A stretch of 64,000 bases of DNA from Cupriavidus necator A5-1. Lineage in GTDB: Bacteria > Pseudomonadota > Gammaproteobacteria > Burkholderiales > Burkholderiaceae. Positions 44,377-52,926 of this stretch are shown piece after piece (the first letter of the stretch is position 1; each line of letters begins with the position of its first letter). Both the position numbers and the translations under genes were made by a program. The notes under the pieces are model-generated. The model made no database searches, had not been told where the DNA came from, and saw only the letters and a program-made list of their open reading frames with translations. Location: NCBI RefSeq assembly GCF_000744095.1, contig NZ_JQLI01000008.1, forward strand, positions 1,488,001 to 1,552,000. The letters are read 5' to 3'.

Positions 44377-44426
44377 CGCCGCGGGATGTGCAAGCGGCGG
44401 CCGCAGAATCGTGGCGGCGCGCCAAA

Positions 44427-44457
44427 TAAAAAAACCGGCCCGAAGGCCGGTTTTTTT
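44427..44457. terminator. Bidirectional terminator
   Basis: AAAAAAACCGGCC pairs with GGCCGGTTTTTTT around CGAA. It serves both the MBL gene (plus strand) and the convergent lipoprotein gene (minus strand). Confidence 0.92.
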
Positions 44458-44474
44458 AATCGGTGAGGAACCGA

Positions 44475-44711
44475 TTACTGCTTGGCAGCCGGAGCCGAGG
44501 CTTCTGCAGCCGGAGCCGAGGCTTCTGCAGCCGGAGCCGAGGCTTCAGCAGCGGCCGGAGCCGGAGCAGCCGGAGCCGAAGCTTCAGCAGCCGGAGCGGC
44601 GGCAGCCGGAGCAGCCGTGTCAGCGGCCGGAGCAGCCGGTTCTTCCTTCTTGCCGCAGGCGGCGAGAGCAACAGCGGCCAGCAGCGATGCGATCAGGAGA
44701 GACTTCTTCAT
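44475..44711 (-). CDS. Small Ala/Pro/Glu-rich lipoprotein with tandem repeats
   Basis: The 78-residue protein begins MKKSLLIASLLAAVALAAC, a lipoprotein signal with Cys at 19, then GKKEEPAAPAADT and repeats of AEASAPA. At DNA level a 21-bp unit is repeated almost exactly in tandem across 44487-44550. It resembles the short repeat-rich lipoproteins common in Burkholderiales; function is unknown. ATG 44711 has AAGGACGAACA upstream. A perfect 18-bp palindrome lies 42 nt upstream of the start. Confidence 0.72.
   Translation of the reverse strand: MKKSLLIASLLAAVALAACGKKEEPAAPAADTAAPAAAAPAAEASAPAAPAPAAAEASAPAAEASAPAAEASAPAAKQ
44487..44550. repeat. Tandem 21-bp repeats in the lipoprotein gene
   Basis: About three near-identical 21-bp units, each encoding AEASAPA, stand in tandem. 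Copy number may vary by slippage. Confidence 0.7.
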
Positions 44712-44752
44712 TGTTCGTCCTTTAACTTGTAATAACGGAAAACAGGCGATGA

Positions 44753-44770
44753 ATAATTACCGGTAATTAT
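44753..44770. promoter_or_regulatory. Perfect 18-bp AT-rich palindrome
   Basis: ATAATTACCGGTAATTAT is self-complementary across all 18 bases. It is in the 199-bp gap between the Ala-rich lipoprotein (start 44711) and roxA (stop 44911), and is AT-rich against the background. It looks like an operator for the lipoprotein promoter. Confidence 0.5.
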
Positions 44771-44910
44771 CGCTCTTGAACTGCAAAATAGAGGCCCTCC
44801 CGGGTGCCGACATATGCAGTGGTCCACAGTACTAGCCAGCCGCCGATTATATCCGCGTTTTCCCGGCTTGTGTAGCGCAGAAATTTGCTGATTCGCATTG
44901 TTACGCATTA

Positions 44911-46116
44911 TTACAGGCGCGGGCCCAACAGTAACCACCCTTCAAGCGTCCAGTGATGGAAAGTTTCCATCAGGTCTGGCAAGTCCGCGCAGGCTGCAAC
45001 ATCTTCGCCACTAAGGTGGCGATAATCGGCCAGCTTTTTCAGCCAGGGCATCAGTTCTGACGGGGGTTCGTAAGCTTCGCCATTCAGAAAGAAATTGGCC
45101 CGGTCGTACAGTGCAATCGATGCCGATGCAAGCACGACGCCATGCTGGGCCGCCAGTTTCGCATAACGGCGCGGGGGAATGTCGGATATCTCGGCAAACT
45201 CGACGCCGGGCTTGGGCTCGGACAAGTGGCTGCCCAGGAATTCAGACACCATCTGGCTGTTCCATTGCAGCGCCTTCAGTCGATCGGCGACGGCCTTGGC
45301 CATGCCCGCGGGCAATTGCGCGGGGCGCGCCGCGGCGCGCTCGCCGGGGTCGGCATAACGGCCGCCAAGGTCTTCGTTGTCCTCGACCGTCTCCGAGAGC
45401 CACGCGAGAAAATGCCCGGCCAGTTCGCGATAAGCCGGGGCGCGGAAACCGATCGAGCAGGTCATGCATTCGCCCTCGGCAACGCCATCGTGCGCGTATT
45501 GCGGCGGCAGGTACAGCATGTCGCCAGGCTCCAGCACCCACTCCTGTTCGGCGCTGAAGTCGGCAAGGATCTTCAGCGGCATGTCGGGCACCAGTTCCAG
45601 GCTGGTCTGCGACGAGATGCGCCAGCGCCGCCGGCCAGAGACTTGCAGCAGGAACACGTCGTAGGAGTCGAAGTGCGGGCCTACGCCGCCGCCGTCGGTG
45701 GCGTAGCTGATCATCAGGTCATCCAGGCGCGCATCGGGCACGAAACGGAAGCGGCCCATCAGTTCCGCCGCGGCGGCATCGTGCAGGTTCACGCCCTGCA
45801 CCAGCAAAGTCCACTGCCGGGTCTTGACGGCGGGTAGGTTTTCGCGCGCAAATGGACCATGTTCGAGATTCCAGCGGTTACGGAAGTGCGTCACCAGTCG
45901 CGATTCGACATCGTCGCGGTCGGCAAGGTCGAAAAGCGCATCGCGCGACACAGGCGGCACGATTTCAGGCACCGCCTGTCGAATGAGCAAGGGCTTTTGG
46001 TGCCAGACATCCCGCATGAATGCAGCAGGCGTCATGCCACCGAGCAGGCCGAGCGGAGTGTCTGGATCGACGGGGCCAGGGGGCAGGGCCTGCGCGTATA
46101 ATGCGGAATCGTTCAT
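44911..46116 (-). CDS. roxA: 50S ribosomal protein L16 arginine hydroxylase-like (RoxA/YcfD)
   Basis: The 401-residue JmjC-type (cupin) 2-oxoglutarate oxygenase has the iron-binding HxD...H triad in GVGPHFDSYDVF (about 148) and YAHDGVAEGE (about 210). The C-terminal winged-helix part matches YcfD, which hydroxylates an arginine of L16. It is longer than E. coli YcfD (373). Divergent from slyD across only 11 nt, so the promoters lie inside each other's coding region or overlap. Confidence 0.86.
   Translation of the reverse strand: MNDSALYAQALPPGPVDPDTPLGLLGGMTPAAFMRDVWHQKPLLIRQAVPEIVPPVSRDALFDLADRDDVESRLVTHFRNRWNLEHGPFARENLPAVKTRQWTLLVQGVNLHDAAAAELMGRFRFVPDARLDDLMISYATDGGGVGPHFDSYDVFLLQVSGRRRWRISSQTSLELVPDMPLKILADFSAEQEWVLEPGDMLYLPPQYAHDGVAEGECMTCSIGFRAPAYRELAGHFLAWLSETVEDNEDLGGRYADPGERAAARPAQLPAGMAKAVADRLKALQWNSQMVSEFLGSHLSEPKPGVEFAEISDIPPRRYAKLAAQHGVVLASASIALYDRANFFLNGEAYEPPSELMPWLKKLADYRHLSGEDVAACADLPDLMETFHHWTLEGWLLLGPRL
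46097..46102 (+). promoter_or_regulatory. -10 box of slyD inside the roxA start region
   Basis: TATAAT, 26 nt before the slyD start, overlaps the first codons of roxA on the other strand. The -35 region is weak. Confidence 0.5.
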
Positions 46117-46127
46117 GGAGTCAAGAA

Positions 46128-46655
46128 TTGAAAATCGCTAAGAACACGGTAGTGTCCGTGATGTACAAGCTTTCAGACGCGCAGGGCAATCTGATCGAGG
46201 AGTCAGATGAAGCCATGGTCTATTTGCACGGCGGGTATGATGGCACGTTCCCCAAGATCGAGGAAGCGCTCGACGGCCATGACACAGGCTTCGAGACCCA
46301 GCTGCAGCTGGAGCCGGAAGACGCGTTCGGCGACTACGATTCCGATCTGGTAAAGGTCGAGGCGCGCAACCGTTTCCCCGAGCCGCTGGAAGTCGGCATG
46401 CAGTTCGAAGGCATGCCGGAAGATGGCGACGAAGAAGACTCCGTCATCTACACCGTGACCGACGTGGCCGAGGACAAGGTGGTGCTGGACGGCAACCATC
46501 CGCTGGCCGGCATGGCGCTGCGCTTCTGGCTGAAGGTTGCCGAAGTGCGCGAAGCCACCGCCGAGGAAATCGAGCACGGCCACGCCCATGGCGCTTCCGG
46601 AGTCGAGGTGGTGGACGAGGACGAGGACGACGATACCCCGCGCACGCTGCACTGA
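46128..46655 (+). CDS. slyD: FKBP-type peptidyl-prolyl isomerase SlyD
   Basis: The 175-residue protein has an FKBP domain with the inserted chaperone flap typical of SlyD (KLSDAQGNLIEESDEA...YLHGGYDGTFPKIEEALDGHD). The C-terminal region has HGHAHG and an acidic DEDEDDD stretch, though no His-rich tail as long as E. coli SlyD. The start is TTG 46128 (MKIAKNTVVSVMYK), with GGAG 8 nt upstream; no ATG fits the domain start. The chaperone binds metal and helps nickel enzymes in E. coli. Confidence 0.92.
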   Translation: MKIAKNTVVSVMYKLSDAQGNLIEESDEAMVYLHGGYDGTFPKIEEALDGHDTGFETQLQLEPEDAFGDYDSDLVKVEARNRFPEPLEVGMQFEGMPEDGDEEDSVIYTVTDVAEDKVVLDGNHPLAGMALRFWLKVAEVREATAEEIEHGHAHGASGVEVVDEDEDDDTPRTLH

Positions 46656-46675
46656 TTTTGCTCCCCAGGGCCCCA

Positions 46676-46702
46676 TGAAAAAGCCGGCATAGCCGGCTTT
46701 TT
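46676..46702. terminator. Bidirectional terminator after slyD
   Basis: AAAAAGCCGGC pairs with GCCGGCTTTTT around ATA. It serves slyD and the convergent metallophosphoesterase gene. Confidence 0.9.
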
Positions 46703-46727
46703 CATTTCCTGGCGGCAGCGAACGCGT

Positions 46728-47756
46728 TCAGTGAACGGTCGGCGCGTCCTTGAGCAGCACCGAGAACGGCGACCCCGCGCCCGGCATGATCACCAGCTCG
46801 ACCCACTGCGACACCGTGTCGTTCGGCAGCGACACGCGCGTGAAGTTTTGCAGAGGTTTGCCGGCAGTATCGCGCAGCGGCTTGTCGATGCTGAAGCCGT
46901 TCTCGCCGGCATGCACCAGCAGCACCTGGCCGCGGAAACGCGCGGCCAGCTCGCGCAGCTGGCGCTTGAACTCGAGATAGCCGTCGCGCGTGCGGTGCCG
47001 CAGGAAGCCGTCCAGCAGCGACGGGCGGCCCTTCTTCTCCCAGCCGTTGGCAAAGTGCGGGTCACCGTGCGTGACCACCACGATGCCGTCCATGTCCCGC
47101 TGCCGCGCCACCGAGAACGCGCGCGCCAGCCACTGCCGGTTGGCCTCGCGCCGGTCCTCGAACTCGCTGTTGCGCCCGCCCTCGTTGCGGTAGTGGTTGT
47201 TGTCGCCGGGCACGTTCAGGCCGACGATCAGGACCTCGCCCACGCTCACGCGCATGTTTTCGCGAAAGCTGCGGAACAGCGCCTGGTCCGATTGCCGCAG
47301 CACCGGCCGCGGATGGCGGCCCAGCGTGGCGTCCTCGGGGAAGAACAGTTCGCGCAGCCGGTTCAGCCGTTCGACCGCGTCAAAGCTGCCGTTGACCGGC
47401 AGCTTGCATTCGGCCCAGTCGGTCTCGCCGGGCACGTAGACCAGCGGCAGCGGCGACCGGTCCAACAGCTGCTGGCGGCTGGTCAGCACCGCGTCGCTGC
47501 ACGATTCCGTATCGCCCTTGATGCCGCCCGCGTGGATCACCAGGTCGAGCTTGCGCTCGGCGAAATAGTCGAGCAGCGTTGCCGCATTGGCTTCGGCGGC
47601 AGGCCATTGCGGCAGGTCGGCGATCAGTGCGATGCGGGTCACCTGCGGCTTGGGCTGTGCCTTGCCACCGCGGCCGGCCGGCGCGGCCCAAGCCGTGCCG
47701 GCCGCGCACAGCAGCGGCAGCAGCACGGCAATCAGGGCCCGACGCGAGGCGTTCAT
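46728..47756 (-). CDS. Exported metallophosphoesterase-family protein
   Basis: The 342-residue protein has a signal peptide (MNASRRALIAVLLPLLCAAGTAWA) and a calcineurin-like phosphoesterase pattern: ALIADLPQWP, LDLVIHAGGIKGD, VVVTHGDPHF and LLVHAGENGFS. Some metal motifs are non-canonical, so activity is uncertain. Its ATG overlaps the mutS stop by 4 nt (ATGA), so it is translated in one operon with mutS. It terminates at a bidirectional hairpin shared with slyD. The substrate is unknown. Confidence 0.78.
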   Translation of the reverse strand: MNASRRALIAVLLPLLCAAGTAWAAPAGRGGKAQPKPQVTRIALIADLPQWPAAEANAATLLDYFAERKLDLVIHAGGIKGDTESCSDAVLTSRQQLLDRSPLPLVYVPGETDWAECKLPVNGSFDAVERLNRLRELFFPEDATLGRHPRPVLRQSDQALFRSFRENMRVSVGEVLIVGLNVPGDNNHYRNEGGRNSEFEDRREANRQWLARAFSVARQRDMDGIVVVTHGDPHFANGWEKKGRPSLLDGFLRHRTRDGYLEFKRQLRELAARFRGQVLLVHAGENGFSIDKPLRDTAGKPLQNFTRVSLPNDTVSQWVELVIMPGAGSPFSVLLKDAPTVH

Positions 47757-50467
47757 GCCGTGTCGACGGCCTCGCCTGCGAGCGCCTTGAGTCGGTACAG
47801 CGCCTCCAGCGCGGCGCGCGGCGTCAGGCTGTCCGGGTCCAGGTCGGTCAGGGCATCGATCACCGCGGCCTGTTCCGGCGCAAGGCGTGCAGCGGGGGCC
47901 TCGGATGCAGCGTATGCGTCCTCGTCCTCGTCCTCGTCCTCGTCGCTGTCCGGCGTTGGCGGCGCGGCAAACAGGTCCAGTTGCGGCGTGGGCGTGGCAT
48001 CGGCCGATTGCTGCTCCAGCCAGGCCAGGTGCTTGCGCGCGGCGCGGATCACCGGCTGCGGCACGCCCGCCAGCTGCGCCACCTGCAGGCCGTAGCTCTG
48101 GCTGGCGGGGCCGTCCTGCACCGCGTGCAGGAACACGATGCCGTCGCCATGCTCGACCGCCGACAGGTGCACGTTGGCGGCCTGCGGGAATTCCTGCGGC
48201 AGTTGCGTCAGCTCGAAATAGTGCGTGGCAAACAGCGTATGGCTGCGGTTGTGCGACAGCAGGTGGCGCGCGATCGCCCACGCCAGCGCCAGCCCGTCGA
48301 AGGTGGAGGTGCCGCGCCCGATCTCGTCCATCAGCACGAGCGACGCCGGTGTGGCGTGGTGCAGGATGCCGGCGGCCTCGGTCATCTCCACCATGAAGGT
48401 GGAGCGCCCGCCCGCCAGGTCGTCGGCAGCGCCGATGCGGGTGAAGATGCGGTCGATCGGCCCGATCACCGCGCGTCGCGCCGGCACATAGGCGCCCACG
48501 CAGGCCAGCAGCACGATCAGCGCGGTCTGGCGCATGAAGGTCGATTTACCGCCCATGTTCGGGCCGGTGATCAGCAGCAGCTTGCGCGCTTCGTTGAGCT
48601 GGCAGTCGTTGGCGATAAACGCCACCGATTCCGCCGCGAGCTGGCCTTCGACCACCGGGTGGCGGCCCTGCACGATATCGATCACGTTCTCGGCGACGCG
48701 CTCCGGCGCGGACCAGTCCAGCGTCTGCGCGCGCTCGGCCAGCGCCGCCAGCACGTCCAGGCGCGCCAGCGCGCCCGCCACGCGCTGCAGCTCGCCGATA
48801 TGCGGCAGCAGTGCCTGCAGCAGGCCGTCGTAGAGCTGCTTCTCGCGCGCCAGCGCGCGGTCCTGCGCCGACAGCGCCTTGTCCTCGAACGCCTTCAGCT
48901 CGGGCGTGATGTAGCGCTCGGCGTTCTTCAGCGTCTGGCGGCGGCGGTAGTCGTCGGGCACCTTGTCGGCCTGGCCGTTGGTGACCTCGATATAGAAGCC
49001 GTGCACGCGGTTGAACTCGACGCGCAGGTTGGCGATGCCGGTGCGGGTGCGTTCGCGTGCTTCCAGGTCGATCAGGAACTGGCCGCAGTTCTCGGAAATA
49101 TCGCGCAGCTCGTCCAGATCCTTGTCGTAGCCGCGCGCGATCACGCCGCCGTCGCGCACCACGGTGGCCGGCTCTTCGGCGACGGCGCGCACCAGCAGCT
49201 CCAGGCAGTCCTGCGGCACGGCCAGTTCGCCCAGCGTCCGGGCCAGCAGGAGGCTGTCGTCGCCGGCGCGGATGCAGGCCTGCACGTCAGGCAGCGCGCG
49301 CAGCGTATCGCGCAGCGACGACAGGTCGCGCGGGCGCGCGCCCAGCAGCGCCAGTCGCGCGGTAATGCGCTCGACGTCGGCCAGCCGGCGCAGCGCCGCG
49401 CGCAGCGCGTCGGTGCCCTGGCCGATCAGCTCGCCGATTGCCTGCTGGCGTGCCTGCGGTACCGCGGGGTCGCGCAGCGGGTGGTGCAGCCAGTGGCGCA
49501 GCGCGCGGCTGCCCATCGCCGTGCAGCAGGTGTCGAGCAGCGAGAACAGCGTCGGCGACTCGCCGCCGCGCAGCGTCTCGGTCAGCTCCAGGTTGCGGCG
49601 CGTGGCCGAATCGATGCCGACGTACTCCGATTCGCGCTCGACTTTCACGCCCTGCACATGGCGCAGCGACTGGCCCTGTGTGGTGGCGGCGTAGTTCAGC
49701 AGCGCGCCGGCGGCACCCAGGGCCGCGCCCAGTCCGGCGCAGCCGAACGGATCCAGGCTGGCCACGCCCAGTTGCTCACGCAGCCGGCGCGTGCCGGCAT
49801 CCTGGTCGAAATGCCATTCGGGCAGGCGGGTACGCGCGCAGGCCAGCGCGGGCAGCTCGATGCCATCGGCGTACAGCAGCTCGGCCGGGCGGATGCGCTC
49901 CAGCTCGCGGCCCAGCTGCGCCACCTCGCATTCCATCAGGCGCAGCTCGCCGCTGGCCAGGTTCAGCCATGCCAGCCCGGTCTTGCTGATCCCGCGGCGC
50001 GTGGTCTGCTGGTGCACGGCCATCAGGAAGGTATCGGCCTTGTCCGGCAGCAGCGCGGCATCGGTCAGCGTGCCCGGGGTGACGATCCGCACCACCTTGC
50101 GCTCCACCGGCCCCTTGCTGGTGGCCGGGTCGCCGATCTGCTCGCAGATCGCCACCGACTCGCCCAGCTTGACCAGACGCGCCAGGTACTGGTCCGCCGA
50201 ATGGAAGGGGATGCCCGCCATGCGGATCGGCACGCCGTTGGAGGCGCCGCGGGCAGTGAGCGTGATATCGAGCAGGCGCGCCGCCTTCTCTGCGTCGTCG
50301 TGGAAGAGCTCGTAGAAGTCACCCATGCGGTAGAACAGCAGGGTGTCGGGGTGGTCTGCCTTGATGCGCAGGTACTGCTGCATCATTGGCGTGTGGCGGC
50401 TGGCGCCCGAATCTGCCTGCGCCTGTACCTGTTCGGGGTCTGTTTTCTTCTGCAATCCCATTGCCAT
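47753..50467 (-). CDS. mutS: DNA mismatch repair protein MutS
   Basis: The 904-residue protein recognises mismatches and initiates repair with MutL. The mismatch-reading FxE motif is GDFYELF near residue 50. Walker A GPNMGGKST (about 643), Walker B LVLMDEIGRGTSTFDG (about 718) and the C-terminal HTH dimer region are intact. A linker near residue 835 contains an acidic (DE)n run, and the DNA there is a short GTCCTC repeat. It overlaps the metallophosphoesterase gene. Two start Met codons (50467 and 50461) are equally plausible. Confidence 0.98.
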   Translation of the reverse strand: MAMGLQKKTDPEQVQAQADSGASRHTPMMQQYLRIKADHPDTLLFYRMGDFYELFHDDAEKAARLLDITLTARGASNGVPIRMAGIPFHSADQYLARLVKLGESVAICEQIGDPATSKGPVERKVVRIVTPGTLTDAALLPDKADTFLMAVHQQTTRRGISKTGLAWLNLASGELRLMECEVAQLGRELERIRPAELLYADGIELPALACARTRLPEWHFDQDAGTRRLREQLGVASLDPFGCAGLGAALGAAGALLNYAATTQGQSLRHVQGVKVERESEYVGIDSATRRNLELTETLRGGESPTLFSLLDTCCTAMGSRALRHWLHHPLRDPAVPQARQQAIGELIGQGTDALRAALRRLADVERITARLALLGARPRDLSSLRDTLRALPDVQACIRAGDDSLLLARTLGELAVPQDCLELLVRAVAEEPATVVRDGGVIARGYDKDLDELRDISENCGQFLIDLEARERTRTGIANLRVEFNRVHGFYIEVTNGQADKVPDDYRRRQTLKNAERYITPELKAFEDKALSAQDRALAREKQLYDGLLQALLPHIGELQRVAGALARLDVLAALAERAQTLDWSAPERVAENVIDIVQGRHPVVEGQLAAESVAFIANDCQLNEARKLLLITGPNMGGKSTFMRQTALIVLLACVGAYVPARRAVIGPIDRIFTRIGAADDLAGGRSTFMVEMTEAAGILHHATPASLVLMDEIGRGTSTFDGLALAWAIARHLLSHNRSHTLFATHYFELTQLPQEFPQAANVHLSAVEHGDGIVFLHAVQDGPASQSYGLQVAQLAGVPQPVIRAARKHLAWLEQQSADATPTPQLDLFAAPPTPDSDEDEDEDEDAYAASEAPAARLAPEQAAVIDALTDLDPDSLTPRAALEALYRLKALAGEAVDTA

Positions 50468-50720
50468 TTAGCCTGTCTGGCGGTGGGGCTGCGCTGTGCC
50501 GCCCGCTCCGCACGGATCGCCACCCTGGCGCGGTCCGGATGGCGGCCGCGCGGGGGCTTTCAGGGCCTACAGGGCGGTCGTCCGGCGGCCTGGGGCCGTG
50601 CGCGAAGGGGCGTTTTCGAGTATGGGCGATATGGTACAGCACGGGACCCCGGCTGCCGCGCCAAATCGGGCGCCGCGCCACGGTGCCTTTGGCGCCGGAA
50701 ATCCCGTCAGCGGCGTGCCG

Positions 50721-51155
50721 TCAGCGGAACACCAGCACCGGCACGTCGCTGTGCGTTAGCACCTTCTGCGTCTCGCTGCCCAGCAGCAGCCCGCTGATGC
50801 CCCGGCGGCCGTGCGAGGCCATGAAGATCACGTCGCAGTCCAACTCGCGCGCGGCGTTGATGATGCCGTGGTACGGCGCCATGGCTGCCGACACGTGCCC
50901 GGTGCACGGCACGCCGGCCAGCGCCGCCGCGGCCTCGATTTTGGCGAGTTCCTGGCGCGCCTGCGCTTCCACGCGTTGCTGGAACACCTCGCGCTTCTCA
51001 TGGCTGCTGTCGCTGGTCAGCGAGTAGGGGTACGTCTCCACGCACATATAAGGCGTGAGGCGCGCGGTGGCGGTGCGGGCAAACTGGATGGCGGCGGACA
51101 CGGCCTTCTGGGAAAGCTCGGAACCATCGATGGGAAGCAGGATGTGCTTGAACAT
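50721..51155 (-). CDS. Universal stress protein (UspA family)
   Basis: The 144-residue protein has the UspA fold: MFKHILLPIDGSELSQKAV at the start and the ATP-binding motif in ASHGRRGISGLLLGSETQKVL (G-2x-G-9x-G-type) near 110. It is likely to bind ATP, like MJ0577. Its regulation cannot be read from the sequence. The neighbouring upstream genes on the strand are the PPK2 remnant and the DUF465 gene. The 253 bp between uspA and mutS contain no supported gene. Confidence 0.92.
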   Translation of the reverse strand: MFKHILLPIDGSELSQKAVSAAIQFARTATARLTPYMCVETYPYSLTSDSSHEKREVFQQRVEAQARQELAKIEAAAALAGVPCTGHVSAAMAPYHGIINAARELDCDVIFMASHGRRGISGLLLGSETQKVLTHSDVPVLVFR

Positions 51156-51233
51156 AGGGGCCTTTGAAGTAAGGGGCGGAGAAATGGGGGCGATCCGGCG
51201 GGCGCCACCGCTTGCATGGCGGCGGCGCCGGGT

Positions 51234-51464
51234 TCAGTTGGCTAGTGCGCGCCCGACGATCAGCGGATCGGGCTGGCCGATGGCGGTGGTGTCGCGGTTG
51301 GCGTAGGGAAAGCGTGCCAGGATGTAGCGCAGCGCATTGAGCCGCGCGCGCTTCTTGCAGTCCGAGCGGATCACGGTCCACGGCGCATCGGCGGTATCGG
51401 TGTGGGCGAACATCGCCTCCGCGCAAGTGTGGGAGGGGGCCGGGGTGGTGTCCTGGTCCGTCAT
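51234..51464 (-). CDS. C-terminal fragment of polyphosphate kinase 2
   Basis: The 76-residue product matches only the C-terminal end of PPK2: AMFAHTDTADAPWTVIRSDCKKRARLN, YILARFPY and QPDPLIVG. Full-length PPK2 has roughly 250-350 residues and its Walker motifs lie upstream, here missing. The first 16 residues are unrelated. The ATG is preceded by a strong GGGAGG, so the fragment may be translated. I read it as a decayed ppk2 gene that was fused to a new start. A functional short protein cannot be excluded. Confidence 0.7.
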   Translation of the reverse strand: MTDQDTTPAPSHTCAEAMFAHTDTADAPWTVIRSDCKKRARLNALRYILARFPYANRDTTAIGQPDPLIVGRALAN

Positions 51465-51476
51465 TGCCGTCCTCCC

Positions 51477-51689
51477 TCAGGCCGCGTTGCGCAGGATTTC
51501 GTAGAGCTGGTCCTTGATCTGCAGCTTTTCCTTCTTGAGCCGCTCGATCTCGAAGCCGGCGGCAGGCACGATGCCGGCTTCCATATTGCGGATTTCCTGG
51601 TCCAGCGCATTGTGGCGGTGGAACAGGCGGGCGAAGTGGGCGTCCTGGGTCTTCAGGGCCGAGATCTGGTCGCGGTATTCGGGAAACAT
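51477..51689 (-). CDS. DUF465 (YdcH-like) small protein
   Basis: The 70-residue coiled-coil protein starts MFPEYRDQISALKTQDAHFARLFHRHNALDQEI and ends in ERLKKEKLQIKDQLYEILRNAA, the DUF465/YdcH pattern. The start at 51689 is supported by GAGGAGA 8 nt upstream; the longer frame is not domain-like. Its function is unknown. It lies 12 nt upstream of the PPK2 fragment on the same strand. Confidence 0.88.
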   Translation of the reverse strand: MFPEYRDQISALKTQDAHFARLFHRHNALDQEIRNMEAGIVPAAGFEIERLKKEKLQIKDQLYEILRNAA

Positions 51690-51859
51690 CCTGGCTCTCC
51701 TCTGCTGGCGCCGCACGCACAGTGCGTGGCGCATGGTTTCATTCTGGGGAGGGCAGGGCGGCGCGACCTTGATCAGGATCATGCCCGTCCGGGGTATGGG
51801 AAGAGTCTCTGGCGCGCTGGCGAGACGGGACCATTGGCGCGTCCGGCACGCAGAAAGCA

Positions 51860-51888
51860 AAACGCCCGCGGGAGTGCGGCGGGCGTTT
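51860..51888 (-). terminator. Terminator after suhB
   Basis: AAACGCCCG pairs with CGGGCGTTT around a G+C-rich loop. The T side on the minus strand is TTTTGC. It lies between the suhB stop and the DUF465 gene. Confidence 0.65.
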
Positions 51889-51923
51889 GCGCGGCATGGC
51901 CGTCAGGCGGCCATATGCCGGTA

Positions 51924-52739
51924 TCAGGCGGGCTTGGCGTTGTCGAGCGAGAATGGCGACAGCAGGCGCACCATCTGGGCGAATGCCTTGGGGTTGCCGG
52001 CCAGCACTTCACCTTGTTCCATCTGGCGCGGTTCGCCGGCGTAGTTGCCGACCAGGCCGCCCGATTCGGTGATCAGCAGCATGCCGGCGGCCATGTCCCA
52101 TGGCTTCAGGCCGCGCTCGAAGAAGCCGTCCAGGCGGCCGCAGGCGACATAGGCCAGGTCTAGCGCGGCTGCCCCCGGGCGGCGCAGGCCGGCGCAGCTG
52201 CGCGTCATCAGCGAGAAGATTTCCAGGTATTCGTCGACGCCTTCCAGGTCACGGAACGGGAAGCCGGTGCCGATCAGGCAGTCGGCCAGCTTGTCGCGTC
52301 GCGTCACGCGGATGCGGCGGTTGTTCAGGAAGGCGCCGGCGCCCTTGGTGGCGGTGAACAGTTCGTCGCGGGTCGGATCGTAGACCACCGCCTGCACCGG
52401 CGTGCTGCGGTGCAGCTGGGCGATCGAGACCGCGTACTGGGGGAAGCCGTGGATGAAGTTGGTGGTGCCGTCCAGCGGGTCGATGACCCAGGTGTACTCG
52501 TGCGCGTCTTCGCCCTCGGCCCAGGACTGGCCGGACTCTTCCGCTAGAATGGCGTGTTCCGGGTAGGCGGTGCGGATGACCTCGATGATCGCGGCTTCGG
52601 CGGCGCGGTCCACCTCGGTAACGAAATCGTTGTGTTGCTTGCGCGAGACGCGCACCAGATCGACGTCGAGCGACGCGCGGTTGATGATGGAACCCGCCTT
52701 GCGGGCCGCCTTGATGGCGATATTGAGCATCGGATGCAT
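51924..52739 (-). CDS. suhB: Inositol-1-monophosphatase family protein
   Basis: The 271-residue enzyme has the metal-dependent phosphatase motifs: LAEESGQSW (about 68), WVIDPLDGTTNFIHGFP (about 84), and the C-terminal GAAALDLAYVACGRLDGFFE and PWDMAAGMLLITESGG. In proteobacteria the member SuhB also assists ribosomal RNA transcription antitermination. The ATG at 52739 is supported by GGAGAG 6 nt upstream; an upstream ATG at 52760 adds seven residues. It is divergent from trmJ. Confidence 0.94.
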   Translation of the reverse strand: MHPMLNIAIKAARKAGSIINRASLDVDLVRVSRKQHNDFVTEVDRAAEAAIIEVIRTAYPEHAILAEESGQSWAEGEDAHEYTWVIDPLDGTTNFIHGFPQYAVSIAQLHRSTPVQAVVYDPTRDELFTATKGAGAFLNNRRIRVTRRDKLADCLIGTGFPFRDLEGVDEYLEIFSLMTRSCAGLRRPGAAALDLAYVACGRLDGFFERGLKPWDMAAGMLLITESGGLVGNYAGEPRQMEQGEVLAGNPKAFAQMVRLLSPFSLDNAKPA

Positions 52740-52926
52740 GAATCTCTCCAGGCCGGCCAAGACGAAGCGGCGAGGTGCTCATGGCACCGCGCGCCCGCCC
52801 ATGGGCAGCTGACAACACAACGGATTGTAGAAGAACGTCGGGCGTCGCCGGTCTGAAATGTGCCGCGAAAGTCTCGCGAGCAAGCAAATACCTGGCGCCG
52901 CGCCAAAGAAGAACCCCGAATTGTAT

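Noticed and set aside
47579..50797. 1072-residue open frame opposite mutS
   Set aside because: It is antisense to a well-conserved gene. Long antisense frames arise from high third-position G+C; the translation is Arg/Ala/Gln/His-rich with no domain.
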